From contig OX104134.1 of NCBI GenBank assembly GCA_944470555.2, positions 52,009,890 to 52,073,889 of the forward strand: DNA of 64,000 nt. Reading direction: 5' to 3'. The notes under the pieces are model-generated. The model made no database searches. It was not told the origin of the DNA and saw only the letters and a list, made by a program, of their open reading frames with translations. Numbering within the stretch: position 1 is the first letter of the stretch; the number at the start of each line of letters is the position of its first letter. Both the position numbers and the translations under genes were made by a program. This stretch comes from Heterobilharzia americana. Lineage: Eukaryota > Platyhelminthes > Trematoda > Strigeidida > Schistosomatidae. Shown here in pieces: positions 55,000 to 64,000 of this stretch.

Positions 55000-55800
55000 T
55001 TCGTATGTCATAGCCCTCCATATCTTAATACAGACAGCGTAAAGTAGAATTGGGGAGCTGAGGTTCGATGGGAGGTCGTTCACAAAAAGAAGGAATAACA
55101 GCGGACTCAGAATCGCTCCTTGTGGTACACCAGATGATGGCGTCCTCCAAGTCGCGCAAACTCTGTTGGCTTTTGTGCAGCATTCTCTGCTGTCTAAATA
55201 GTCCTGTAGCCATGAGAGCACTTGACCCTTGATATCTTGTGAATAAGAATGGTGTGTGGGGCTTTGTCAAATGCCTTAGCAAAATCCAATAAAATAGCAT
55301 GAAAAGAAATTGGTTGGTCCCAAAATGCCGTCCACTTATCACCGCCCGCCAGGATGTCTGAGGCACAGGACTTGCCCTTTCTGAAACCATGTTGAGCATC
55401 ACTTAGAGCTCCCCTCTTTTCCTAATACCCTCTGAAATGGTCATCTACTAGGCTTTCCGCTACTTTTGACACCACTGGTAGAGGTGTTACATGTCGGTAT
55501 CATTTTGGGTTCTGCTTCTCTCCACAGTTGAGGGTGGGGGACAGAATAGCACGTTTCCACCCTCTTTGAGGCATGTGATTGTCTGAGAAGTGTTTAGACA
55601 GGTAACGGAGTGGACCGCTTAAGGCACCGACGCACTGTTTCAACACGGCCGGCCGGGAGTCATTGCATCCCGATGATTTCTTGACATGGAGCTCTGGCAG
55701 CTTTCGAGAACCACAATAGAGGTTACCTTTGTTCCATGCAACTCCGGCGCACTGAGTAGTACTGAAGGTTGGTCGGGCGGCTGACAATTTTGGCCGGATG
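53941..55800 (-). pseudogene. CR1-like reverse transcriptase
   Basis: Sense order: SGCNDSRPAVLKQCVGALSG, then RAILSPTLNCGEKQNP (55500-55787); AQHGFRKGKSCASDILAGG-type and LLDFAKAFDKAPH-type sequence (about 55250-55400); WLQDYLDSRECCTKANRVC, SSGVPQGAILSPLLFLLFV and NDLPSNLSSP (54919-55221); then, after the TA tract, LAEWVDIIGLAFDPRKHQIM, LLKKVPKRATESVVEMRRKL and LGLYSPGYRRLRGDLITAYK (53941-54789). The FADD motif is replaced by YAVCIKIW, so the enzyme is dead. The 282-codon frame is the longest surviving piece. Confidence 0.88.
54964..54998. repeat. (TA)n microsatellite
   Basis: About 35 bases of uninterrupted TA dinucleotide inside the antisense CR1-like RT. It accounts for the IYIYIY run in a complement frame there. 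Confidence 0.97.
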
Positions 55801-55870
55801 ACAACTTGTCCAGTTATGCACTGAAGGCCTCTTTGGTGTAACGTGGCGTTGAGCGCTTCGTTTCAGACAT

Positions 55871-56840
55871 GAGGTTTCCTTCTTCTGTATTCTTGTGACT
55901 ACTGGGACGTTTTAATGAATGGCTCTCTTGATGATATCTCTTACTGGTCCCCGGTGCTGGTCAGTCAAAAAGCAGCCCACCCCTGAGGCCTCAGTGAAGC
56001 CGACAGATATTCGTCTATCGCCACTTGGTTTACCCAGCTGTAGCAAAGATAAGGGCGAGACCCTTTGCTATGTCAGTTGTTCATAGGGTTTACCATTTCT
56101 GTCACTTGTCTTTTGGATTCCTATTAATGACAACAATAATAGTAATTTATTCCTGAATATACAGGTACATACCATTTTTACAGATACGTTCTTGACAAAT
56201 GGTGGTGGGAAATCTCCGGTAGTATTTTTTCAAAAACTTTTTCGTCATCTTTTCATTCCAGATCGTGGAAATTCCCAGTCTGAAAGAAAGGAAACTTCAC
56301 ACCGCATACATTTGGTGCACCTCAATCTAAATTTGGAATTCTTGTTATGCTTTTAGGTTATCTGGCAAGAATGACGGTCATGTCTAATGAATATGTGAAA
56401 GCATCACTTAAAAAGAAGAGAAGGTAACTCAGAAATTTCTTGCCGGAAAAAAGTAGTGCTAGCTAAATTGTTGAAGTGCTTTGATTTGAAGGACAGTATA
56501 TTTTGAGCCAAGTGCCACGGCAGATTCAGTGTTTTTCAAAGGACATGCATCTCCTGTTTCATTGAAACGTCAAGATATACTTTATGGACGGTAATCCATA
56601 ATACTGATGACAATATGTCACCTTCCTGATGAAACGATCCACTTTTGTTTGTTCAGGATAAATTGGACATATGTCCACAGTAGCCGCCTTGGTACCCCGC
56701 ACTGTGCTTAATTGCTCGGAGAATATTGTCCAAATTCCATTGAGTTTTGAGGCCCAGTTGAATAATCCGCTTCTATAGATAAGGTTGCGGGTATTTTTCT
56801 GTATTTTGTATGCTGTTTACAGCAGCAGTGGACAAAGGGC
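55871..56840. other. no recognised gene
   Basis: The part nearest 55870-56090 may be the decayed region between endonuclease and RT of the CR1-like copy. The rest is AT-rich with no motif. Confidence 0.4.
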
Positions 56841-57129
56841 TTCAATAGCACGTCGCCATTCAACTCCATTCTCTGTAGTCTTTTCAACCTGGCTCCACCA
56901 CCGCTCACAAGCTCTCATTTCTTTCTCATACCACCTCCTCCATGTCACTCATGGATGCCAAACTCGTCGTTCCCCGTTTGCTTCCACTCCAAGGCCTGGC
57001 CTGGAGCGTGATATCCACAGTCGATCTTCTCAATTTATGCCCAATCTAATCCATCTCCACTTTCTTTTGCATATTTCTTGGGCAATGGTTTCTTGGTTGG
57101 TTGGTTTCCATTCAGCCAGAGTTCCTTGT
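56841..57129 (-). mobile_element. RTE LINE C-terminal fragment, antisense
   Basis: The complement encodes the C-terminal WRWIGHT-type domain through the last codons of the RTE ORF. From 56852 to 57129 it differs from 49407-49685 at only about four places (one deleted base, three substitutions). Homology ends abruptly after 'gttccttgt' at 57129. Confidence 0.8.
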
Positions 57130-58539
57130 TACTTTTCATTAAAATCTAGCACAAAGACTATGGAATAAGTGCACGTCATACTCGACTGTGGAAAATGGTG
57201 AGCTAATTCTTAGCCAGTAGAATTCCGGAGCAATGATACAACAGTGCATGTGAATTTTCAAAAGTGCGGAACACACTCATAGCTTGTCATCAGCGGTCCG
57301 ATGTATATTGTCCAAAATAATTATGTTTGTTCAAGTTATACGTCAGATTGAAATATTACAAGCATCTGAAAGGACAGAAGATTTCAGCTGGTAGAACGTC
57401 TGAGAATTCAAATACTGATGGCAAACAATACTGGGTGAGAAATCTATTGTTGATTCTGAATCATCTTCGGAAAAATTATGACAAATTTTGCGAAGAACTG
57501 GTTGTTGGTCTTTAAAATTATCACAAAACCATATATCTTGAAGTAAGGCGAAAAGCCAATTGATCTGAGACTGAAATCATTTGGAGAACGAATGAAAACC
57601 TGGGAGCAATGGACAACAGATTCATCCTAGTATGGAACTCCTCTGCAGTACATACCCAGAAAACATTCAGGGGTCGAATTCAGCACCTTCATTTAGTCGG
57701 GATCCAGTGGCTCACACTTTCTTATTCCGATTAACTTGTCATATAATGTGACCTCCGTCCAATGCCCTCGTTAGATATTCGTCCTCATATCCAACTTGGT
57801 TTGTCCCACTGGTCACGACTTCTCCTTAGAGCTTCGGAGATCTCGTCTCCAAGACAGTCCCTAATGAGCACTGGACAGTGTTTTAATCGGTTGTAATACT
57901 TGGATATTTTAAAACCTGGGGAAAAGTATAAAGAAAAGTAACGGTTACAATATTTTGGAGGTTGTGTCAATATAAGCTTCCTTCGGGTTACCAGAGAATT
58001 GTTGTAAAATATACACAGAAATTGCTGCGGTGACTAAAGAAAACTGTAAAAAGGCTATTCAAAGCACTTCTTTCTGCAAAACATTTACTGGTTCAGATAG
58101 TTAGCAAGATAAATGTGGTAAGGTTGCAGTTTGATCTCACTGAAAATCCATCCTGCTCTACTCATTCTGAAACACCATTTCCGAACTTTAAAATGAGTTG
58201 AAGAGGATAGCTGTAACTGATTAATTTTTGAAAGTGATTAAAGTAACATGACAATGTTTCCGTTGCCACAATCATGAAACTTCTATAGACCATTTGCTTG
58301 TTTGAATATCCAGGTGATAATTTTGAACTATAATCAGCTTTATGGTCTTATATCCTTTCTTTCCTTGGTTGTCTTGATAACTTGTCACATTTTGCTCGCA
58401 GGAAATGCACTTAATTTCATTCTTGTATTGTGTTAAAGGCGGTACTGAACTCTGTCATCTAACAGGTGTTTAAGTATTAATTGACTGTGGTAAGAGTAAC
58501 CAACAAGAATGTTGTGCCCATCAAGTCTCTCTACTGGAA
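57130..58539. other. no recognised gene
   Basis: AT-rich. The 62-codon frame at 57327-57515 and the one at 57785-57970 have no recognisable domain. Confidence 0.4.
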
Positions 58540-59000
58540 TTCACGCAGTCACTTATGAGCTTACGGAGACTTGTCACCTGATATCCAGCGGTTTCCAACA
58601 AAGACGCCCACTATCTCCATTCCTATTTAACTATTCACTAGACGTGCTGTTGAAAATAACCGTACTTTTCAAGGGTTGACTTACGCTTCAAAGGACAACT
58701 TGCTGACTTAGAGTGCACAGATAGGACAGTCATGTTAGGTGAAGAAGAAAGTAAAATGTCTTGAGTAGATACCTAAGTATGCTTGGTATTCGTTTTGCAT
58801 CTATCAAGTGTAAGACAATGCTTTAACACTGATCTACATTAAGGAAAGTAAGGAAATGGAGGGAAGTGATTGAAAGTGTTGACTACTCCACTTCCTTTGG
58901 AAGTTACATTAACCCGAACGGGTTAATTTCTGATGAATTTAGCTTAAAGACAAAAAGCCAGTTCATTATCAAATTGCACCATCTTAGGCACTAGTGAGTC
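58540..59000 (+). pseudogene. RTE-2 family reverse transcriptase remnant, + strand
   Basis: Interrupted frames read SSGFQQRRPLSPFLFNYSLD (for 'SGVRQGCPLSPFLFN..ID'), LADLECADRTVMLGEEESKM (for 'DLEYADDIVLLGED..KM', with both catalytic Asp positions altered), YLSMLGIRFASIKCKTML (for 'FGMRF.P.KCK.LLQDW') and VDYSTSFGSYINPNGLISDE (for 'VD.F.YLGS.IS..G...DEI'). The order is correct over about 440 bases, so this is a decayed RT palm-to-thumb piece. Confidence 0.68.
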
Positions 59001-59884
59001 ATCTGATTAAATGTCGGAGAAAAAGTATGCCATTCCGAAGTCGACTGTTTCATTGTGCGACAGTGAGACATGCCCGTTGCAAGTAGCTGTAAAAATATTA
59101 CAGGCTACTAACCGTACGTGCTTTCGCAGCATTGCTTGCATGTAGTGGAATCCTATTGTAGGCAATGTTGAGGTTAGATGCAGAGTCAAGGAAGGCAAGT
59201 CAGTCAGTTAAGTTTCACAGCCTTGTTGACTGAAATGACTTGGAAGTGAGTTGTGCATGCCATGCGACTACGTACTTAAACATGAGATGATATTTGAGGT
59301 AGGACTGGTTAATAAGATTGCTAAGGTAGTCAAAACACGACGTGGCACGAGTCAATGAAGTCTCTTCATTATGGTCTGCATTGTGTAGATTGTATTAGGC
59401 TGTTCGGCTGGATTCCTTGAATGAAAGGATCAGTGGTTGGAGACTGTTTGAGATATGGCCCGGAAATGAACACAGTGGAAAAGGCTTATTTCCACTTTGT
59501 GACCTTCTAAGCTTTAAATGTCTGTGCACTTTAACTCTGGATGTGCTGTGAAGTGAGCTAACCAGGACGGATGCACCTCTGACACTTATAATAGCCTTTT
59601 AACAGATCTTACTTCCCCATCATCAATATAAACACAGGACCAGGCATTACTACACAGCAGTCCAGGTTGCCACACTTCATATCACCACATCAACAGACAA
59701 GGTAGTAAGATAAAAGATGAAGAAAGAAAAAAATCAGTTAAAGGCAGTATAAAGAGGTGAGAGAGAGGAAGGAGGAATGAAAAATGTTGGATTCAGAATG
59801 GCACTTAGTGGAAAAGGCAGGTGGAAGATACATCTACACCACTGAAATCGATTCTGAGCCATATCACCCAGAATCTCCAGATTC
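59001..59884. other. no gene; one dispersed-repeat unit
   Basis: A unit of the 'caggttgccacacttcat' repeat followed by 'gataaaagatgaagaaag' lies at 59665-59730. No coding similarity otherwise. Confidence 0.4.
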
Positions 59885-62800
59885 TGCTATCACTTCAAAG
59901 GCGTCACTGAGCTTCCCATTGTGGATCACTTGGCATGTAGCATCATCGTTATACAGCTGTTGGATGAAGTTGATAAAGGTTTGCGGCACAAAAACCGTAG
60001 TGTTGAGGCAGCTACCTGCCAAATTACTTCTCGGTCGATGCTATCGAAGGCCTTTTCAAAGTGGATGAAGTTGAGGCGCAGATCGCATTGACTGTCATTC
60101 CATGCTCCGTTCTATGGTGATGTGTAGCGTAGCGTAGTGTTGAAACTCGATCCGCACATGATTTGTACTTCCTGAAGTCAGCCTGTTCCGGTCGTAATTT
60201 TGAATGTAGTGCATCCTTTAGTCTCTCCAGGAGGACATGGTCTAATATTTTGCTTGAGGTGGACATCGGCATGATTCTGCGCCAGTTCTTGCAAAGATTT
60301 AGGTTTCTCTTCTTTGCGAGTTTGACAAGGTAGCCCTTCTTCCAATCAACCGGCAGGTACCTTTCCTTCCCTCCTTGCAAACCTTCTGCAACAGTGGTGT
60401 GAGCATGTCCGTTGCCGATATCTGAGTCTATTTTCATTGCTTCTGATGGAATTCCATCTGGTTCTGCTGCTTTCCCGGATTTCAGCAACTTTATGGTCTG
60501 GTGTTCAGGACTTCGCTGCTGCTTTTGTCGGAAGGCTTCCTTTCACTGATAATTGTGTCTGGGTTGCTGGTGGTATTTTTGAACGAGTTGCAGTTGGTGG
60601 TGGTTGTCGACTCAAGAGTACTGTGAAACGGTCAGCCCATCGTTTTGTTTCCTTTGTTTCTCCTCTTTGTTGGCAACTAGGTTTCCTTCACTATTTCTCA
60701 TTGGTTTCATCTGTGTTGATCTCTTCCCTCTCAGATAGTAACCTGGTTATTGGATATGGTGTTGTCAGGTCTCTCCTATCTGCAGCCTGTCCTCCATCAC
60801 TTGCAAGTGTGTCGTAGAAGTGTCTTTTGTCATGGTGCTCACTCCTCTTCACTTCCTTGTTCAGTGTAGTGTTTTATAGGTTGTGTTCAGTTCCTCTTTT
60901 CGTTGTTCATCCCTGCCCTGCACTGCACTGCACTGCATTGGTTCATCTTCTTCTCCTCCTTCACCATCACTATCTTCCTCTCCCTACTCTATCAGCTTCC
61001 ATGTGTCCGTCGAGATCCATTCCTTGTCCTGTATAGTTTCTTCTTCCTTCCTAATACGGTTGTGTAAGTTTCTTTCCACATCTCTTTCACAGAGTTCCAG
61101 TGTTCTTCCACACAGGTTTCTTCAGGTATGTTGCTCAATGTCTCCCATTTTGTCCTGATGACTAACTGACGTGAATATGTCCTTTGTAGTTTTGTCCTTC
61201 AGTTCACTTTCTGTTCTGGGTGTTGCACTTGAACTGTGGCCTATCACCAACTTCTTTGAAGGCTTTCGACTTCATTTGGAATGTAGGTTCCTTGCACTAG
61301 ATAGATAGTGAGTAGTGTGAACCACCCACATCTCCCCTTCCTAATGTAATCCTGTCTCCAGTAGGCTGGCTGCGTCTCCACTTTTTTCACATTGCGACGA
61401 AGTCGATATGATTTTTAGTGTAGTGTGCCATGGTTTCTGGTGAAATCCATGTAGCTAGCTTTGTGAACATCCTTGTGTCAGTACATATTGTTTTAAATCA
61501 TCAAATCGTTGAATGGGCAAAAGTTTGCAAACAGTTCTTCCTTTGTAGCGGCCAGAATCCAATAATCTTGGCCTGAACGCGGGAAATAGCTAGGCGGTGC
61601 CAACTGACGTGAATCTGACTAGTTCCTGCGTTCTACTGTATAGCTTCGTAACTTCCGCGAGTGATGCACAGTCAAAGGTTGGATCGAAATATCAAAACAC
61701 GGTTTGTAGTAATTCAATAGTAGATTCGTAACAAAATCTGTGGCACTATCAAAGCAACAATAAGTTATGTCAAATTACAAAAATACCTCAACAGTGCCGT
61801 TGGGTAACTATACAGTCCAAAACGTTCTCGGGTACAAATACGTACTACACGGTAAAAACTGGTTAAAAAATACAACTGTTAAATACCTGTCGGTCAATAG
61901 GAATATTCCCGGCAAAAGGGAACAAAACTGCCTACAGGAATCAAATCAACAAACAAACGTTCCCATTAGACAGTCAAAAGACAAACAGTCAAATCACTGC
62001 ACAACCGTAAGTTGAACCAAAACAAAATGTCGGGCGCAGTAAAACAACATCACCTTATCAACAGTCCAGCGTCACATAATAGGAAAGTGAAACACTCATA
62101 ATAAGTCTCAAACATACAAAGGCAAATACCGAGTGTAAAGTCAAATAAGACAGTTAAACAAGCAAATAACACTACACCGGCGAGGGTCAAAGGTACACCA
62201 TTCATAACGAGGGTAAAAATGTTAAAATAAATGTCAATACAATCAAATAAGGGTGATTGGGAGGGATTTTCAGATCATTTTCCATTTACATCCTTCTCAT
62301 CTTTCATTGAGCGTGTGCTTCTCTTCCTTTTTTGTCTGCTCCCAGCTTCTCACTAAAACGTGTCACCCCACCCGTTACATTAGAATGGATTTTGATGTCG
62401 CCAACTGGAGTGTAGTCTTGTCCAGTACTGATCGCAGTTGTCCACAGAATCCCTCCTTCTTCTCTTCATCTGCTGCATTATTTGTAGATGCTTATTATAG
62501 TCTAGCATTGTATGGTTGTAACTTTCGTTACTTTTGAGTTGAATCCATCTTGCTGTCAACATCCTGATGCTGGAGGAGACTGGTTCCCACTGCATGAGAG
62601 AGAGTCTTCGATGCTGTTGATAGGGGTACATGATGATAGCCACTCGAAAATCCAGTGCGTTTGTTCGTGGTTGTTGTCTGGGTGACAATATTGGAGTCGA
62701 TTATTGACTGTTCAGTTGAGAGTTTGGAGAGTCCACTTCCATTCCATCTGCTTTCGCAGACTCCTAGCACTCCTATGCCATACCTTCTTATCTCTTTTGT

Positions 62801-63115
62801 AATCATCTGGGCAGCCTTGCTGGGTTCAAACATTGTGCGGACATTCCATGTTGCCATCCTTACTTTTGCTTTGATCGAGAGAAGAGAAGACACATCGGGC
62901 AATTGGCTTTGTGAAGGCTTTCACCAACCGGCGTCATTTCGTCTCTCTGATTCCAGCGAGGAATACGTTTGTTTATATTTTCAATGTTTTTCTTTGTGCT
63001 TCGAAGTTTGTTTAGCGATTGGATTGTTTTTCTGGGGTAGTGTTGCTAGCTCTATGCCTAACTTTCCCTCTTTATCCGGTCTTAAGATCGGCTAGTAAAC
63101 TAGTTAGTTAGTAAG
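59885..63115 (-). mobile_element. RTE LINE, long antisense copy lacking the 3' end of RT
   Basis: Read leftward: 5' leader (63000-63115) sharing the leader of the intact element; endonuclease start LLSIKAKVRMATWNVRTMF and VLGVCESRWNGSGLSK (62528-62902); GDIK region (about 62390); an unrelated insert (about 61550-62330); the rest of the endonuclease (61270-61550); linker (60600-61270); and RT start (60024-60488: KSGKAAEPDGIPSEAM, WKKGYLVKLAKKRNLNLCKN, LRPEQADFRKYKSCADR). Homology stops at about 59885, at the equivalent of 34808, so the FADD motif and 3' end are absent. Loss of a 3' end is unusual for a LINE and implies later recombination or deletion. Confidence 0.82.
61550..62330. mobile_element. 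unclassified insert within the RTE copy
   Basis: About 0.75 kb has no match to the intact RTE at this point (between the equivalents of about 33260 and 33320). It begins near 'tgtagcggccagaatccaat' and is strikingly rich in 'caaa', 'caac' and 'gtcaa' words on the + strand, with a low G content. The 82-codon frame at 61767-62015 has no recognisable domain. It could be a solo LTR or a nonautonomous element. The boundaries are approximate and no target-site duplication is certain. Confidence 0.45.
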
Positions 63116-63333
63116 CTGGGCCAAGTTGTTTATAACACATTGATCACAGTTGTGTGAGAAACTGGTTGACTGTCCATCTCATTTAGTTCCTTAGTTCCTT
63201 AATATTCTTGTTTCCTTATTGTCCTACTGTTATGAATTCTGATAACTTGGTTGACCTACATGTGGTAAGTAGGAGTGACTTCCTCATCATTTAAAGGAGT
63301 AAGATTGAAACAAGAATATCAAGACCTTATTTA
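63116..63333. other. no recognised gene
   Basis: A short AT-rich spacer between the RTE copy and the duplicated block. Confidence 0.5.
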
Positions 63334-64000
63334 GCAAATAAAGTCTGAAGTGGCTTTAGATCAATCAGATAGACAGATCCACATAGGACCTAGCGTGAAA
63401 GTGAATCGGGTCAAGTTGTCATGCGCCACAGTAACATGTGCATAAGGAGAAGATAGAAAAAGTGATATCTGAGTAGAGAAACGTATGACAAAAAAGGCGA
63501 TTAACAGATGAAGGTTAGCGAAAATATTCGAAAATTCGATGACAGAGTTTACACATCTGTGTTGCTGTAATCGACTTTTAGTCATGTCATCAAGGGTCAT
63601 TAACCATTGGTTCCTACTATTTTGAAGACCCGAACAGACAGTCTACACTCACCTCATGGTGGAGGGCAGAACAGCCCTCAACGATCTGTCGCGTCTCCAA
63701 TTTTTTACAGTATGGTTAACATCACCGAAAGTATTCCAGATTGCACTATGCCGCCATGGCTTCCCACATACAGTTGCAAATCTCATCAGTTATACCTCGA
63801 CCGAAACTCACACAACTACTCAGGTACACAAACTTTTCGACACCCTCCAACGATCCAACACCGAGGATGAGTGAGGGTACAGGCTAATATCAATCCTGTG
63901 GAAGCACTTTTAGTTTCGATGCCATAAGCATATACCGCACTTACGGACACTGATCGTCAAATTTTTGAGTATGATTTGAGTAACCCTTATGTAGTCGCAG
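63334..64000. repeat. 667-bp duplicated block (copy 2), truncated by the window end
   Basis: Identical to 46949-47615. It includes an antisense RTE-2 RT C-terminal segment (63601-63985) and a dispersed-repeat unit (63380-63470). Confidence 0.9.

Larger units (their letters stand above)
53466..55870 (-). mobile_element. CR1-like LINE, 5'-truncated antisense copy with a TA microsatellite
   Basis: The complement runs from the RT N-terminus (about 55800) to the C-terminus (about 54280) and a 3' UTR ending near 53466 ('caagacctagaagc'), where it matches the copy ending near 16190. A (TA)n run at 54964-54998 plus flanking AT-rich DNA interrupts the RT. No endonuclease was recognised to the right. 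Confidence 0.8.

Noticed and set aside
54961..55000. IYIYIY-type repeat protein
   Set aside because: It is the translation of a (TA)n microsatellite interrupting a LINE.
1..64000. CRISPR arrays, bacterial operons or phage modules
   Set aside because: No regularly spaced repeats or prokaryotic gene organisation. All recognisable proteins are eukaryotic transposable-element proteins.

Overview
This is eukaryotic, repeat-dominated, AT-rich DNA. I recognise no host protein-coding gene, no rRNA and no convincing functional tRNA. Almost every protein match belongs to a transposable element. The mix points to a flatworm, most likely a digenean trematode of the Schistosoma type. It comprises an RTE-clade LINE resembling SR2, CR1-like LINEs, a second endonuclease/RT LINE family (called RTE-2 here), Ty3/gypsy elements of the CsRn1/Boudicca type with the CHCC Gag knuckle, a Penelope-like fragment and tRNA-derived short repeats. 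The species assignment is inference from family recognition. A 25-base run of N lies at 19565-19589.

Layout. 1-12.2 kb: a CR1-like 3' end, a CR1-like ORF1/endonuclease remnant, a DNA-transposon transposase remnant, a 5'-truncated CsRn1-like LTR element (5737-9355, + strand), and a CR1-like copy whose endonuclease part is inverted relative to its RT part. 13-19.6 kb: an eroded antisense gypsy pol (protease, RT, RNase H, integrase) and a long antisense CR1-like copy that runs into the gap. 19.7-24.6 kb: RTE-2 scraps and a + strand CR1-like copy. 25.1-31.8 kb: two antisense LTR elements end to end; a CsRn1-like copy breaks the RT of a different gypsy element. 32.5-35.8 kb: a complete-looking RTE LINE with one uninterrupted 1044-codon endonuclease-RT ORF and a 12-bp target-site duplication. 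35.8-46 kb: mostly anonymous AT-rich DNA with an RTE-2 endonuclease, an RTE-2 RT tail, an internally deleted RTE copy with an 11-bp target-site duplication, a Penelope-like fragment and tRNA-like repeats. 46-64 kb: a long antisense RTE-2 copy with a deleted RTE copy nested in it, another CR1-like copy, RTE fragments, and a 667-bp perfect duplication reaching the window edge.

How the parts relate. Only the RTE at 32.6 kb keeps an open frame with all catalytic motifs, so it is the one candidate for activity. The other RTE pieces look like relics or internally deleted derivatives of the same family. Some share blocks of near identity, which suggests recent gene conversion or segmental duplication. 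I found no novel multi-gene system. The interesting signals are structural: nested insertions, internal deletions, a 5' inversion, mosaic identity and a few unclassified inserts.
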